DNA of 64,000 nucleotides from assembly GCF_024372725.1 (NCBI RefSeq), contig NZ_VOUA01000015.1:1-64000 (forward strand), in the 5' to 3' direction. Position 1 is the stretch's first letter; each line of letters starts with the position of its first letter. This DNA is from Methanosarcina sp. KYL-1. Its GTDB lineage: Archaea; Halobacteriota; Methanosarcinia; Methanosarcinales; Methanosarcinaceae. The notes beneath the pieces were generated by a model. That model was not told the origin of the DNA, made no database searches, and saw only the letters and a program-made list of their open reading frames with translations. A program made the translations under genes and the position numbers. Below, in pieces: positions 16,548 through 27,075 of this stretch.

Positions 16548-17828
16548 ACGTCCGGTTCCGGGCTTGGAAAAGAAATTACACTCTGGAGAGGAGCTGCCCT
16601 TGCGGTTTCCATGGTCATAGGCTCCGGCCTCCTCGGGCTCCCGGGCCTGGTCCTGGAAATCGGAAACCCCTATGAGGCTGTCCTGGGCTGGATTTTGATT
16701 TCCCTCGCAGTCTTTCCTTTGATCCGGATCTTTGCGACCCTCGGCCTTAAATTCCCGACAAGTGCAGGCCTGGCCCGCTATGCCGAAGCAGCAGTTGGCC
16801 CCTGGGGCGGCTATGCCGTTGCCTACCTGGTCTTTGGCTCGGTTCCCGGGATCCCAGCTCTCACCCTTATCGGGGCTGAGTATGTTCAGCGCCTCTTTTC
16901 CCTGCCCTTTGATTACGTACCGTTTCTCGCCGTGCTCGTCGTAACCGCAATGACCCTTTTCAACCTTGCAGGCGTCCGGGCGGTTTCGCTCGTCAACTAC
17001 GCAGCCCTGGGGGTCCTGGTCCTTCTGCTCCTTGTCATTTCCATCTTTAACCTGGACTTTTTTGTCACGGGCCTCTCCCTCCTCCCACAGGCTCTTTCCG
17101 GAGAAGGCAGCGTGGAATTCGAAAGGCTCTGGACAATCGCAGCCCTCCTCTTCTGGGCTTTCCTGGGTTGGGGAAGCTTTTCCTTCTCCTTAGGTGAACT
17201 AGAGTCCCCGGAAAAAAACGTTCCCAGGGTCTACTGGCTGAGTTTTGCCGTGGTGGTCTTCATCTACCTCCTGCTCGCCTTTACAACAGCCGGCGCCGAA
17301 GTCAGCGGCGTTTCCTTAAAAGGGGCTTCCGGCCTTGCAGGCCTGGTCGAACTCACCCCGGGCGGGGACCTGCTGCTCCTGCTGATCGTAATAGTCCTTG
17401 TAGCAAACGCAAGCTCCTGGAACTTCACAGCCAGCCGTCTGCTCTACTCCGCAGCAAACGAGGGAATCTTCCCTGCATCCCTGGGCAAGCTCTCGGGAAG
17501 ATCGATCCCTGTCAAGGCTCTACTTGCTCTTTATGCAGTTTCTCTTCTCCTCATCGCTGCGACCTATGTCTTCAAAGTCCCGATTTCAGCCATGGTGCTC
17601 ATCGTGGACCAGAACTTTGTTTTCCTTTACGCTTTTGTGGTGCTTTCGTACTGGAAGCTCGAAACCGGGTGGAAGCGGTGGGTTTTTACGGGGCTCTCGC
17701 TTGTGTCGCTTTCGTTTCTGGTTTCGGGGTTCAGCTGGTGGGTGCTTTATCCGCTGCTGCTGGTGGGAGTGGGGTACTGGAGGAGTGTGAAGAAAAAGGG
17801 GAGTAAGGAGGAAAGCGGTGAAGTCTGA
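16548..17828 (+). CDS. APC-family amino-acid transporter, paralogue 3 (apparent ACG start)
   Basis: About 426 aa, 12 hydrophobic helices; closest to paralogues 1 and 2 (MVIGSGLLGLPGL, YAEAAVGPWGGYAVAYLVFG, FWAFLGWGSFSFSLGEL). The aromatic-rich core motif reads GWGSF instead of GWEN, so a polar residue found in the other two is lost. The first standard start in frame is ATG 16611, inside helix 1. The frame continues upstream through GLGKEITLWRGAALAVS, and GGAGGAGG (16533-16540) sits 7 bp before ACG 16548. ATG 16531 is in another frame, so a one-base indel is the alternative explanation. Confidence 0.83.
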   Translation, partial: TSGSGLGKEITLWRGAALAVSMVIGSGLLGLPGLVLEIGNPYEAVLGWILISLAVFPLIRIFATLGLKFPTSAGLARYAEAAVGPWGGYAVAYLVFGSVPGIPALTLIGAEYVQRLFSLPFDYVPFLAVLVVTAMTLFNLAGVRAVSLVNYAALGVLVLLLLVISIFNLDFFVTGLSLLPQALSGEGSVEFERLWTIAALLFWAFLGWGSFSFSLGELESPEKNVPRVYWLSFAVVVFIYLLLAFTTAGAEVSGVSLKGASGLAGLVELTPGGDLLLLLIVIVLVANASSWNFTASRLLYSAANEGIFPASLGKLSGRSIPVKALLALYAVSLLLIAATYVFKVPISAMVLIVDQNFVFLYAFVVLSYWKLETGWKRWVFTGLSLVSLSFLVSGFSWWVLYPLLLVGVGYWRSVKKKGSKEESGEV

Positions 17829-17900
17829 GCAAGGCCACTGAGTGAGTATCGAAAAGCAAGATCAAATGAACGAAGATTTTAATCGCTCTTTAACCTTTTT

Positions 17901-20900
17901 TTATACCCTGCTTTTCTTTTCTCTTGTTTTATATACTTCTGGTGGCTTCTCTTCTCCTTCTATTTTCTTGCCTATTTCCTCAGCTCTCTTCTTCTCTAAT
18001 TCAGTTGTATATTTTCCAGGTTTAATGTGTAACTCTTTTTCGTACATTTCTTCCGGTACCTTAGCCTCAGGTCTTAATTCTTCAAATTTGAATGGAGGCA
18101 TTGCTGGGTAAAACTCGAATGGAGGTGGTGAATGTTGCATTTCAATCTCAAGTTCCTTTCCCCGAATACGCTCGATACTGGGGGATAGTAAGAAAAAAAG
18201 CAAAAAAATCACAGGAATTGAAACTAATAGCAAATAATCTTGAAGACTAATATCTTTTTTAGCCAAAAGAGCATACAGGGGGCCTAAGAACGCACCAAAA
18301 AAGATCAGTAAAATAATGGCAAAAATTATTCTTTTAGTCCAACGTTTGGTGGGCGAAGATACCCACCATTCCCACCAGAAAGGCTTGATTTGAAAAGACC
18401 AGAGATTACCAATTAATTTTTTTGCAGTTCCCTCCATTGGGAACTTTGATTTCAAATTAATACATTGTTCCAATTTTTCGCTTGCTGTAAAGAAGTCTTT
18501 GATTTTGTAATAAAAACAACCTAAAAAATATAAGGTATATGCCCTTATTTCCCTATGTGACTTTTTCTCTTTACTCTCATAGCCTACCAGTTGCAGATTC
18601 AAGTTTGATAATTTGCTTCTTATGAATCCAGGATTTATTGATAGGTAGTTTAAAGCTTTTTGCACATCTCCCAGAATGCTTTTTTCCATTTTCAAGCGCT
18701 TATGGGTCAATTTTTTCTCGGTTTCATATTCCTCTGAAAAAATAGATACTTTCTCTAAATCTCTGATAATTGAAAGAAGCTCTTCCTGATATTTTGCCTT
18801 ACTGCGTAAAGAGAATTCCACATAGAGATACCTGGAATAAGTATGCCAGAGCAAAAACAATAAACACTCTGGATACAACTTTATTGCTTCTTCAAAACAA
18901 TTTTTGGCGTTATCATAATCTTCTCTTTCAATCTTGATTTGGCCTGCTAAACAATAAGCTTGGCTTCTTTCGTAATCTCTAACGTCATCCAAGCCCCGAA
19001 CGGCATTAACTTCTTTTTCAGCACCGTCAAGATTTCCAAGGTTTAAAAGAATCTTTCCTAAAATAATATGGGATACAATATTTTTTGAATTTTTCTGTGA
19101 GGAACTTATGAATGTTTTTATAGTTTCATGAGCTTTCTCATACTCTTTTTTTTCATAATAAGCAAGAGATTTGTAGTTCCATGGAAATGAAAATTCGGGT
19201 TTAAGCGTTATAGCTGCATCGAAAAATTCTATGGCTTCGTCATAATTTTCAGAATTGTAATGAATAAGCCCCCTATAGAATTGGCATGAAAATGAGGAAC
19301 TTCCACTTTCCTGGATCTCGTTGTCTACATTTGCCAAAGTTGAGATGTACGTGGAATATTTTTTATTGTCAACAATAATTTGACTTCTAATTATTTCGTC
19401 TATCCATTGTTGGTCAATATCTGAAAGCTTATCAAGCTCCTCTATTATTTTCTTCTCTACTTTTGAAAGCTTATCAAGTTCATCACAAGGTTCCTTGTCA
19501 ATTTCCTCTAATATTTTTTTACTTTCTACCGCTTCAGGAAAAATATTGCATATGGCTCTAAAAGCATCTTTGTTATTGGAGTCAATTTCAAGAACTTGAT
19601 CAAAGGCTTCTACTGCTTCTTCATATTTCTCTATTTTGCAAAAAAAGCGCCCTTTCTCCATGAGAGAATCTATGTTCTTTGAGTCAATCTCAAGAACTTG
19701 ATTGTAAAAAACGCACCCTTTCATCATGAGAGCATCTATGTTTTTCGAGTCAATTTCAAGAACTTGATCATAAGTTTTTAGCGCTTCCTCATATTCCCTT
19801 TTTTCGTAAAAAATGCGCCCTTTCTCCATGAGAGCATCTATGTTCTTGGAGTCAATTTCAAGAACTTGATCAAAGACTTTCAATGCTTCTTCATATTCCC
19901 TTTTTTCGTAAAAAATGCGCCCTTTCATCATGAGAGCATCTTTGTTCTTTGAGTCAATTTCAAGAACTTGATTGTAAAAAATGCGCCCTTTCTCCATGAG
20001 AGCATCTATGTTTTTCGAGTCAATTTCAAGAACCTTATCATAAGTTTTTAGCGCTTCCTCATATTCCCTTTTTTCGTGAAAGACACGCCCTTTCTCCATG
20101 AGAGCATCTATGTTTTTCGAGTCAATTTCAAGAACCTTATCATAAGTTTTTAGCGCTTCTTCACATTCCTGTTTTTCGTAAAAAATGCGCCCTTTCTCCA
20201 TGAGAGCATCTATGTTTTTCGAGTCAATTTCAAGAACTTGATTGTAAGTTATTAGCGCTTCTTTATATTCCCTTTTTTCGTGAAAGACGCGCCCTTTCTC
20301 CATGAGAGCATCTATGTACTTCGAATTAACTTCCAGTACGTGATCGAAAGCTTCTATTGCTTCACCGTACTTCCTCCACTTACGAAAAGCAAGGCCTATA
20401 TGGTACCAACAATCTACATTTAAATTTATATCTTGAGGAGCTAGTGATATTACTTCCCTAAAAGATTTTATCGCCTCTTCATAGTTTTTAAGTTCACTGA
20501 GAACAAGTCCTCTTAAATAAAAAGAACTGGCGTTCTTTGTGTCCAATTTAATAGCCTTGTCAATAGCTCTCAATGAATCTTGATATTTTTTGAGGTATAA
20601 GAGAACAGAGCTTTTACTTACCCATACATCAGGATTATCTGGCACCAAATCTGTGACTTTTTCATAAGCTTCCAGAGCTTCATTATACATTCCAAGATAT
20701 AATAATGAGTCTCCTTTTCCAGCCCAAGCAAAAATGTTCTCTTTTTCCAATTTAAAAACATGGCAATAGCTTTCTAAGGCCTTTTCGTACTCCTTCTGAT
20801 AAAGTAAAGAATCACTTCTGCCAAGCCAGGCAAAAATATAATCTTGGTTCAATTGAAGAACTTCTTCATATGTTACTAAAGCTTTATCGTATTGTTCAAG

Positions 20901-23430
20901 CATAAATAAAGACTCAGCTTTTCCGGTCAGAGCATCGATGTCTTCTGGATACCATTTAAGTACTCTCTTATAACTTTCTAAAGCTTCCTCATACCTTTTG
21001 AGTTGAAATAATGAATCGCCTTTACCAACCCAGGCTTCCAGATTCTCTGGATTGCAAGAAATTGCCGTTTCATATGCTTCCAAAGATTTTTTATGATTCC
21101 CCATGGATTTAAGAGCTTCACCTTTGGAGATGCAGGCTTTGATGTTATAAGGGTCCCGAGAAATTACTCTGTTATATACTTCCACAGCTTCCTCGTATTT
21201 TTCAAGAGTAATAAGAGTCTCGCCTTTGAAAATCCAGGCATCTATAATTCTAGAGTCCCTTTTAAAGGCTTCTTCATATGCTTCCAAAGCATCTTCATAT
21301 CTACCGAGACAGAAAAGAGTGATACCTTTTCCAATCCATGGATAAGGATCTCTTGGATTCTGTTTGATTTTTTGTCCATAGACAACTAAAGCATCTTCAT
21401 ATCTCTCTAAATAGTTAACAGCAAGACTAACATTAAGACCTATCATTGGGGGATTGAAAGATAAGTCACTTGCTTTTTGGTAATTTTGTAAGTACTCTTT
21501 ACACTCTCCTATATAATAATGGGCTTGACTTACATAGTAATAAATATCGGCAGCATTGTCAGGTTCTTTTTTAAGAGCTTCTTCAAAAAAACTTATTGCT
21601 TCGTCATAATTTTTAAGACAAAAATGTGTAAGCCCAATCCCTGATAATGAATATGGGTCTTCAGGATTATTTTCAATTGCTTTATAACACTTTTTCAAAG
21701 CTTTTTTATATATTTCTACGTCAAGTACAGGGGTTAAATAAGAAGGATCAGTAAAACCTAAATCAATTGCCCTCTGGTAGGATTGATAAGCATTTTTATA
21801 TTCTCCAAAAAGAAAGCACAATAGTCCCTTTAAATACCAGGCGACAGGGATATTGGATTCCATATCAAGAGCTTTTTTAAAAGAGATTCTAGCCCGATCA
21901 TAATTTTTAAAGCAAAAGTGAGCAAGACCTTCACTGGTCAACACAGCAGGATTTTTAGGATAAATTAAGAGGGTTTGATCATAGACATTCAAAGCTTTTT
22001 CGTATTTTCCAAGATATAATAATGAATCACCTTTGCCGATCAAAGCATAGAAGTTTTCTGGCTGCATTTCAAGTGTCTTTTCATAAGCCTCTAATGCTCT
22101 TCTAAATTCCCACCTATCAAATAAAAAATCAGCTTTCGCAATCCAAGAATCGATGTTTTCTGGCTGCAGTTCGAGTACCTTGTTATAAGCTTCTTCATAA
22201 ATTTCTGTAAGCTCTTCGAAATTGAGTAAAAACTCAGCTTTTGCAATCCACAGATATATATTATCTGGCTGTATTTCAATTGCTTTTTCATAAACTTCTA
22301 ACGCTTTTTGGAACTCTCCATAATCATATAATGAACTGGCTTTTGCAATCCACAGATATATATTATCTGGCTGTATTTTAAGTGCCTTGTCGTAAGCCTC
22401 TGATGCTCTTCGAAATTCTCCCAGATAAAATAATAACTTAGCTTTCAGAATCCAAGCATCGATGTTTTCTGGCTGTATTTCAATTGCTTTTTCATAAACT
22501 TCTAACGCTTTTTGGAATTCTTCGAGATTATATAATGAACTAGCTTTTGCAATCCACAGATATATATTATCTGGCTGTATTTCAAGTGCCTTTTCGTAAG
22601 CTTCTAATGCTCTTTGAAATTCTCCCAGATAAGAGAAAAAATCAGCTTTCGCAATCCAAACGTAGCTGTTTTTTGGCTGCAGTTTGATTATCTTGTTATA
22701 AGTTTTTTCATAAATTTCTGTAAGCTCTTCGAAATTGATTAAAAACTCAGCTTTTGCAATCCACAGATATATATTATCTGGCTGTATTTCAAGTGCCTTT
22801 TCGTAAGCCTCTAATGCTCTTTGAAATTCTCCCAGATAAGAGAAAAAATCAGCTTTCGCAATCCAATCATCGATGTTTTCTGGTTGGAATTCGAGTACCT
22901 TGTTATAAGCTTCGTCATAATCTTCTGTAGTTTCTCCGAGATTATATAATGAACGAGCTTTTGCAATCCACAGATTTACATTATCTGGCTGTATTTCAAG
23001 TGCCTTTTCGTAAGCCTCTGATGCTCTTTGAAATTCTCTCAGATAAGAGAAAAAAATCAGCTTTCGCAATCCAATCATCGATGTTTTCTGGCTGGAGTTC
23101 GAGTACCTTGATATAAGCTTCGTCATAATCGTCTGTAAGTTCTCCGAGATTATATAATAAACGAGCTTTTGCAATCCAAAAATAGATATTCTCCGGTTGG
23201 AGTTCGATTGCCTTCTTATAAGAATATAAGGCTTTAACACCGCCTTCAATGAACGTTATAATCTCGGCTTTGTAATACCAGGCTTCTGCATTTTTTTGAC
23301 TCATTTCATATAAAATATCTTCAAATGCATCCAATGCGTTCCTAAATGACTCCAGAGCTTCTTCTTCCCGCCCGCTATTTAAAAGAGCAAGACCTTTACT
23401 ATACCAGCCTTTGGCGTACAAAGAATGCAT
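17901..23430 (-). CDS. Giant TPR membrane protein, interrupted by a one-base frameshift
   Basis: Reading from ATG 23430, the protein (about 1842 aa if the frame is restored) is almost entirely 34-residue TPR units, followed by a C-terminal region with two hydrophobic helices (RIIFAIILLIFFGAFLGPLY and YLLLVSIPVIFLLFFLL) and a charged tail. Translation from 23430 leaves frame at an A7 tract (23050-23056) where sister repeats have A6; the rest continues in another frame, whose own ATG is 23249. TPR arrays act as protein-interaction scaffolds; the partner is unknown. Between about 19650 and 20330 the units are nearly identical at DNA level and some are internally deleted. GGGGTGATC lies just before ATG 23430. 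Whether this is a pseudogene, a phase-variable gene or a sequencing error is open. Confidence 0.85.
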
Positions 23431-23476
23431 AATCTTTGATCACCCCACCCTCAACATTGAATTATATGCACTCAAT

Positions 23477-23492
23477 ATTATATAAATAGTTG
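23477..23492 (-). promoter_or_regulatory. TATA box of the giant TPR gene
   Basis: On the minus strand CTATTTATATAATATT lies about 50-60 bp before ATG 23430. The leader carries a strong GGGTGATC Shine-Dalgarno about 8 bp before the ATG. This supports 23430 as the original start and the downstream frame as a continuation of the same gene. Confidence 0.55.
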
Positions 23493-23726
23493 ATAATTAT
23501 AGGTCCTTGTTGTATCCTGAAATGACTTAGGAGATTAAAAATCATTGAGCAGTTCAATAATAGAGAAAAGAATCTTTCTACCCAAGGGATTTAAGAAGGT
23601 AATTCGTCTTTTTTCCCATCCGGGTTGGGAACATGAAAGGGATAATGGGATAGATGCTTCTATAAAAGCTATAAGATAATAGAGTTGTATATTTAATTAG
23701 CTGGGGGAAAGGAAGGGGGACGTCCT

Positions 23727-26222
23727 ATAGCTATCTTTCTTATTGAAAATATCATTAGTGCGGATGAAGCAAAAGAAGCATCTGTAGCTGACCTCATGGA
23801 GAAACTCAAGTCAGGTGAAGGCGGACTTGGTGCTGCAGAGGCAAAAGAAAGGCTTCAAAAATACGGACCCAATGAAATCACGGAAAAGAAAACCAGTGAG
23901 CTTGTCAAGTTTTTAGGCTATTTCTGGGGTCCCATCCCCTGGATGATCGAAATTGCAGCAGTCCTGTCGGCAGTCCTGCAACGGTGGGATGATTTTGCAA
24001 TTATTCTTGCGCTGCTGCTGCTGAACGTCACGGTAGGCTTCTGGCAGGAGCACAAAGCCGATAATGCTATTGAATTATTGAAGCAGAAACTGGCTTTGAA
24101 AGCAAGGGTACTCCGCGACAGCAAATGGCTTGAAGTATCTGCCGGCGAAATAGTGCCCGGGGATGTGATTCGCCTCCGCCTGGGGGATATTTTCCCTGCG
24201 GATGTAAAACTCACGGCCGGGGATTACCTGCTGGTAGACGAGTCCGCATTAACCGGGGAATCTCTCCCTGTGGAAAAGCATGTGGCCGATGTTGCATACT
24301 CGGGCTCGGTTATCCGGCAGGGGGAAATGGATGCACTGGTGGTTGCAACCGGCATGAACACCTTCTTTGGCAGGACTGCAAAGCTGGTCGAAGAGGCTAA
24401 GACCCGGAGCCATTTCCAGAAGGCTGTCATCAAGATAGGGGATTACCTTATTGTTTTTGCCCTTATACTCGTTGCCTTTACTTTTCTTGTGGTGCTCTTC
24501 CGCCACGAAAGTTTGCTTGAATTTTTCCAGTTTGCGCTTGTCCTGCTTGTAGCAGCAATCCCGGCAGCTCTGCCTGCAGTTCTATCGGTGAGTATGGCAG
24601 TAGGTGCAATCACCCTGGCAGGAGACGGGGCTATCGTCAGTAAGCTTGCGGCTGTCGAGGAAATGGCGGGGATGGATATCCTGTGTTCGGATAAGACCGG
24701 GACCATTACCAAAAACGAGCTTGTCCTGACCGAAATAAACCCTTTTCAGGATTTTTCCGAAAACGATGTGCTTCTTTTTGCCAGCCTGGCTTCAAGGGAA
24801 GAGGACGGGGACCCGATTGATGATGCAATTCTTGCCGGAACAAAGACCCTGCAGGGTTTTTCCGGACTTGCCGGAAGCTACAGGGTACTTTCATTCAAGC
24901 CGTTTGACCCTGTTTCGAAAAGGACCGAAGCCACCGTCGAGGACTCTGCAGGCAACAGGTTTCTGGTAACAAAGGGGGCGCCCCAGGCAGTTTCGGCTCT
25001 CCTGGACGGTGAAGTTGCCACGGACAGTAAAGTTACTGTGGAAGGTGAGGATACACCCGAATCCCGGGTTGAGGAATTCGTTGACGAGTTTGCTTCCAGG
25101 GGGTACCGGGCTCTGGGGGTTGGAAAAACCGATGCCCGGGGGAACTGGCATTTTGCCGGGCTCCTTGCCCTCTACGACCCGCCCCGTGAGGATTCCGCAG
25201 AGACCATCAGGACTGCGCAGGCTATGGGCGTGGACGTAAAAATGATTACCGGAGACCACCTCGCGATTGCAAAGGAAATTTCCAGGCAGGTAAACTTAAA
25301 GCCGGACATCATGCTTGCAACGTCCTTTCTGGACCTGCCCGACCGAAAAGCAGAGGAAATAGTCGAAGCTGCGGACGGTTTTGCCCAGGTGTTCCCGGAG
25401 CATAAGTACCATATCGTGGAGTTGCTGCAGCACAGGGGCCACATCATAGGCATGACCGGAGACGGGGTCAATGACGCGCCAGCCCTGAAAAAAGCGGATG
25501 CAGGCATTGCTGTTGCAGGAGCCACGGATGCGGCCAGGTCCGCCGCTGACATCGTGCTGACAAAGCCCGGGCTTTCCGTCATCGTCAATGCGCTCAAGGA
25601 GAGCCGGAAGATCTTCCAGCGGATGAACAATTATGCCCTGTACCGCATTACCGAAACAAACCGGGTCCTGCTTTTCATAACGCTTTCAATCCTGGTGTTC
25701 AAGTTCTATCCCGTAACTTCCCTGATGATAGTTTTGCTGGCGCTTTTGAATGATGCCCCGATAATGACCATTGCTTATGATAATGTCAAATACTCCGACC
25801 TGCCGGAAAAATGGGACATGCGGACTTTGATGAGCATGGCAACCCTTCTCGGGGTTGTCGGGGTTATCAGTTCATTTGGAATCCTGTACATAGGCCTCCA
25901 CGTTTTCCAGCTTTCCCATGAAGTCCTCCAGTCTTTCATATACCTCAAACTTTCCGTGGCTGGCCACTTAACAATATTTGTGGCAAGGACAAAGGGCTAC
26001 TTCTGGTCGGTAAAGCCGGCCAAACCCTTATTTGCAGCAGTAATAGTTACACAGTTAATTGCCACGCTCATTACCGTGTATGGGTTCCTGCTTCCTGCAA
26101 TGGGCTGGAAACTTGCCCTTTTTGTCTGGGGATATTCGTTGACTGCCTTTGTTATAACGGATTTTATCAAAGTCCGGGCTTACAGTTTGCTGAACCACAC
26201 CGGGATAAAGTTTCATGTATAA
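23727..26222 (+). CDS. Plasma-membrane proton-efflux P-type ATPase (P3A)
   Basis: About 831 aa with all P-type ATPase landmarks: the actuator motif LTGES, the phosphorylation site DKTGT (Asp about 322), MITGDH and GDGVNDAPALKKADAGIA in the P domain, and about ten hydrophobic helices. The short N terminus, WGPIPWMIEIAAVLSAV and PAALPAVLSVSMAVGA match the P3A proton pump group. It would export protons at the cost of ATP. The first standard start, ATG 23796, has no Shine-Dalgarno and cuts into the N-terminal cation-ATPase domain. The open frame continues to ATA 23727, 6 bp after GGGGGA, which I take as the likely start. Confidence 0.92.
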   Translation: MAIFLIENIISADEAKEASVADLMEKLKSGEGGLGAAEAKERLQKYGPNEITEKKTSELVKFLGYFWGPIPWMIEIAAVLSAVLQRWDDFAIILALLLLNVTVGFWQEHKADNAIELLKQKLALKARVLRDSKWLEVSAGEIVPGDVIRLRLGDIFPADVKLTAGDYLLVDESALTGESLPVEKHVADVAYSGSVIRQGEMDALVVATGMNTFFGRTAKLVEEAKTRSHFQKAVIKIGDYLIVFALILVAFTFLVVLFRHESLLEFFQFALVLLVAAIPAALPAVLSVSMAVGAITLAGDGAIVSKLAAVEEMAGMDILCSDKTGTITKNELVLTEINPFQDFSENDVLLFASLASREEDGDPIDDAILAGTKTLQGFSGLAGSYRVLSFKPFDPVSKRTEATVEDSAGNRFLVTKGAPQAVSALLDGEVATDSKVTVEGEDTPESRVEEFVDEFASRGYRALGVGKTDARGNWHFAGLLALYDPPREDSAETIRTAQAMGVDVKMITGDHLAIAKEISRQVNLKPDIMLATSFLDLPDRKAEEIVEAADGFAQVFPEHKYHIVELLQHRGHIIGMTGDGVNDAPALKKADAGIAVAGATDAARSAADIVLTKPGLSVIVNALKESRKIFQRMNNYALYRITETNRVLLFITLSILVFKFYPVTSLMIVLLALLNDAPIMTIAYDNVKYSDLPEKWDMRTLMSMATLLGVVGVISSFGILYIGLHVFQLSHEVLQSFIYLKLSVAGHLTIFVARTKGYFWSVKPAKPLFAAVIVTQLIATLITVYGFLLPAMGWKLALFVWGYSLTAFVITDFIKVRAYSLLNHTGIKFHV

Positions 26223-26243
26223 GATGGGCTTCGGTTGCCCGTG

Positions 26244-26279
26244 AATCTCTCGAGAACCTTTCGGACGGAAATCTATAAG
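26244..26279 (+). repeat. 36-bp imperfect direct repeat, left copy
   Basis: It matches 30941-30976 at 31 of 36 positions, sharing GAGAACCTT and CGGACGGAAA. It lies 20 bp after the ATPase stop. Together the two copies bracket the AT-rich ubiquitin-like island. It contains a TATA-like CTATAAG. The rest of 26280-26640 is AT-rich and I see no gene in it. Confidence 0.75.
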
Positions 26280-26648
26280 TATGTTACGGCTAGCCTTCAG
26301 GTATACTTATTGCCTACAAATTTTTTGTGTGTTTCCGTGGGTCATTGCCTGAAAATCGTCTTATAAAAACACGATTGGTGAATGATTGTTCATTTACAAT
26401 TTTGCTGAAATCCAAAATGCTGGTTTAGCGGCTCTGTAGATATCTCCTATTTTTATGAAAATATACCTTGAAAGTATTTCAAGATTTTACTTGTTGTCAA
26501 AATGAGTATTTCCACAGAGCCAATATTTACCTATTATTTTATGGACACAGGTGGAAAATTCTAATAGTTTACAGTTGTAGATTTTTTATCCATTCCCATT
26601 TCTTTCTCAGTTAAGTTCAAATCCCCATATATCTTTTTTTACATTTTA

Positions 26649-27059
26649 TTATGTCCTAACAGCAATTTCTTCCTGATTTCTCATATATATGTCCTCTGTA
26701 AACAAGCTTTTGTTTTTTAAAATGGACATAGGCATTACTGAATAATTGTTAACAAAGTTGTTTACTTTTTTCATTAAATCAGTGTAGTCATTTTTTGCTG
26801 CCCATGAAAAAACTATTAAGTTTGTTTTTCCTCTGAATATAAATTCACATCCAAAAATTCCTTTATGATAAAGGATATTGAGCATCTTAGAGTAAGGTAG
26901 ATCTTGCATATAGTAGTTTCCAAATAAATTTTCAGAGAAAAACATCACTCTTTGATTTGTAAATACTAGGTATTTAGGCAAAATAGAGTATTTAGTTACT
27001 ACTTTCACAACAACTTCGTTTATATATAAATTATCTCTTATCTTTTTATTATCTATCAT
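26649..27059 (-). CDS. PH-domain-like protein at the end of the E1/E2/JAMM operon, 136 aa
   Basis: A small protein with a central beta-rich segment, YLVFTNQRVMFFSENLFGNYY, then LPYSKMLNILYHKGIFGCEF, a pattern typical of bacterial PH-like domains (bPH). Start ATG 27059, 17 bp after the E1-like gene's stop and on the same strand, so cotranscription is likely. The C-terminal 30 residues are outside the domain. Ligand or partner is unknown. The family assignment rests on pattern only. Confidence 0.6.
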   Translation of the reverse strand: MIDNKKIRDNLYINEVVVKVVTKYSILPKYLVFTNQRVMFFSENLFGNYYMQDLPYSKMLNILYHKGIFGCEFIFRGKTNLIVFSWAAKNDYTDLMKKVNNFVNNYSVMPMSILKNKSLFTEDIYMRNQEEIAVRT

Positions 27060-27075
27060 ATCATCTTGCCAAAAT

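Noticed and set aside
19680-20330. CRISPR-like array
   Set aside because: The regular repeats here are near-identical TPR coding units of about 102 bp without unique spacers.
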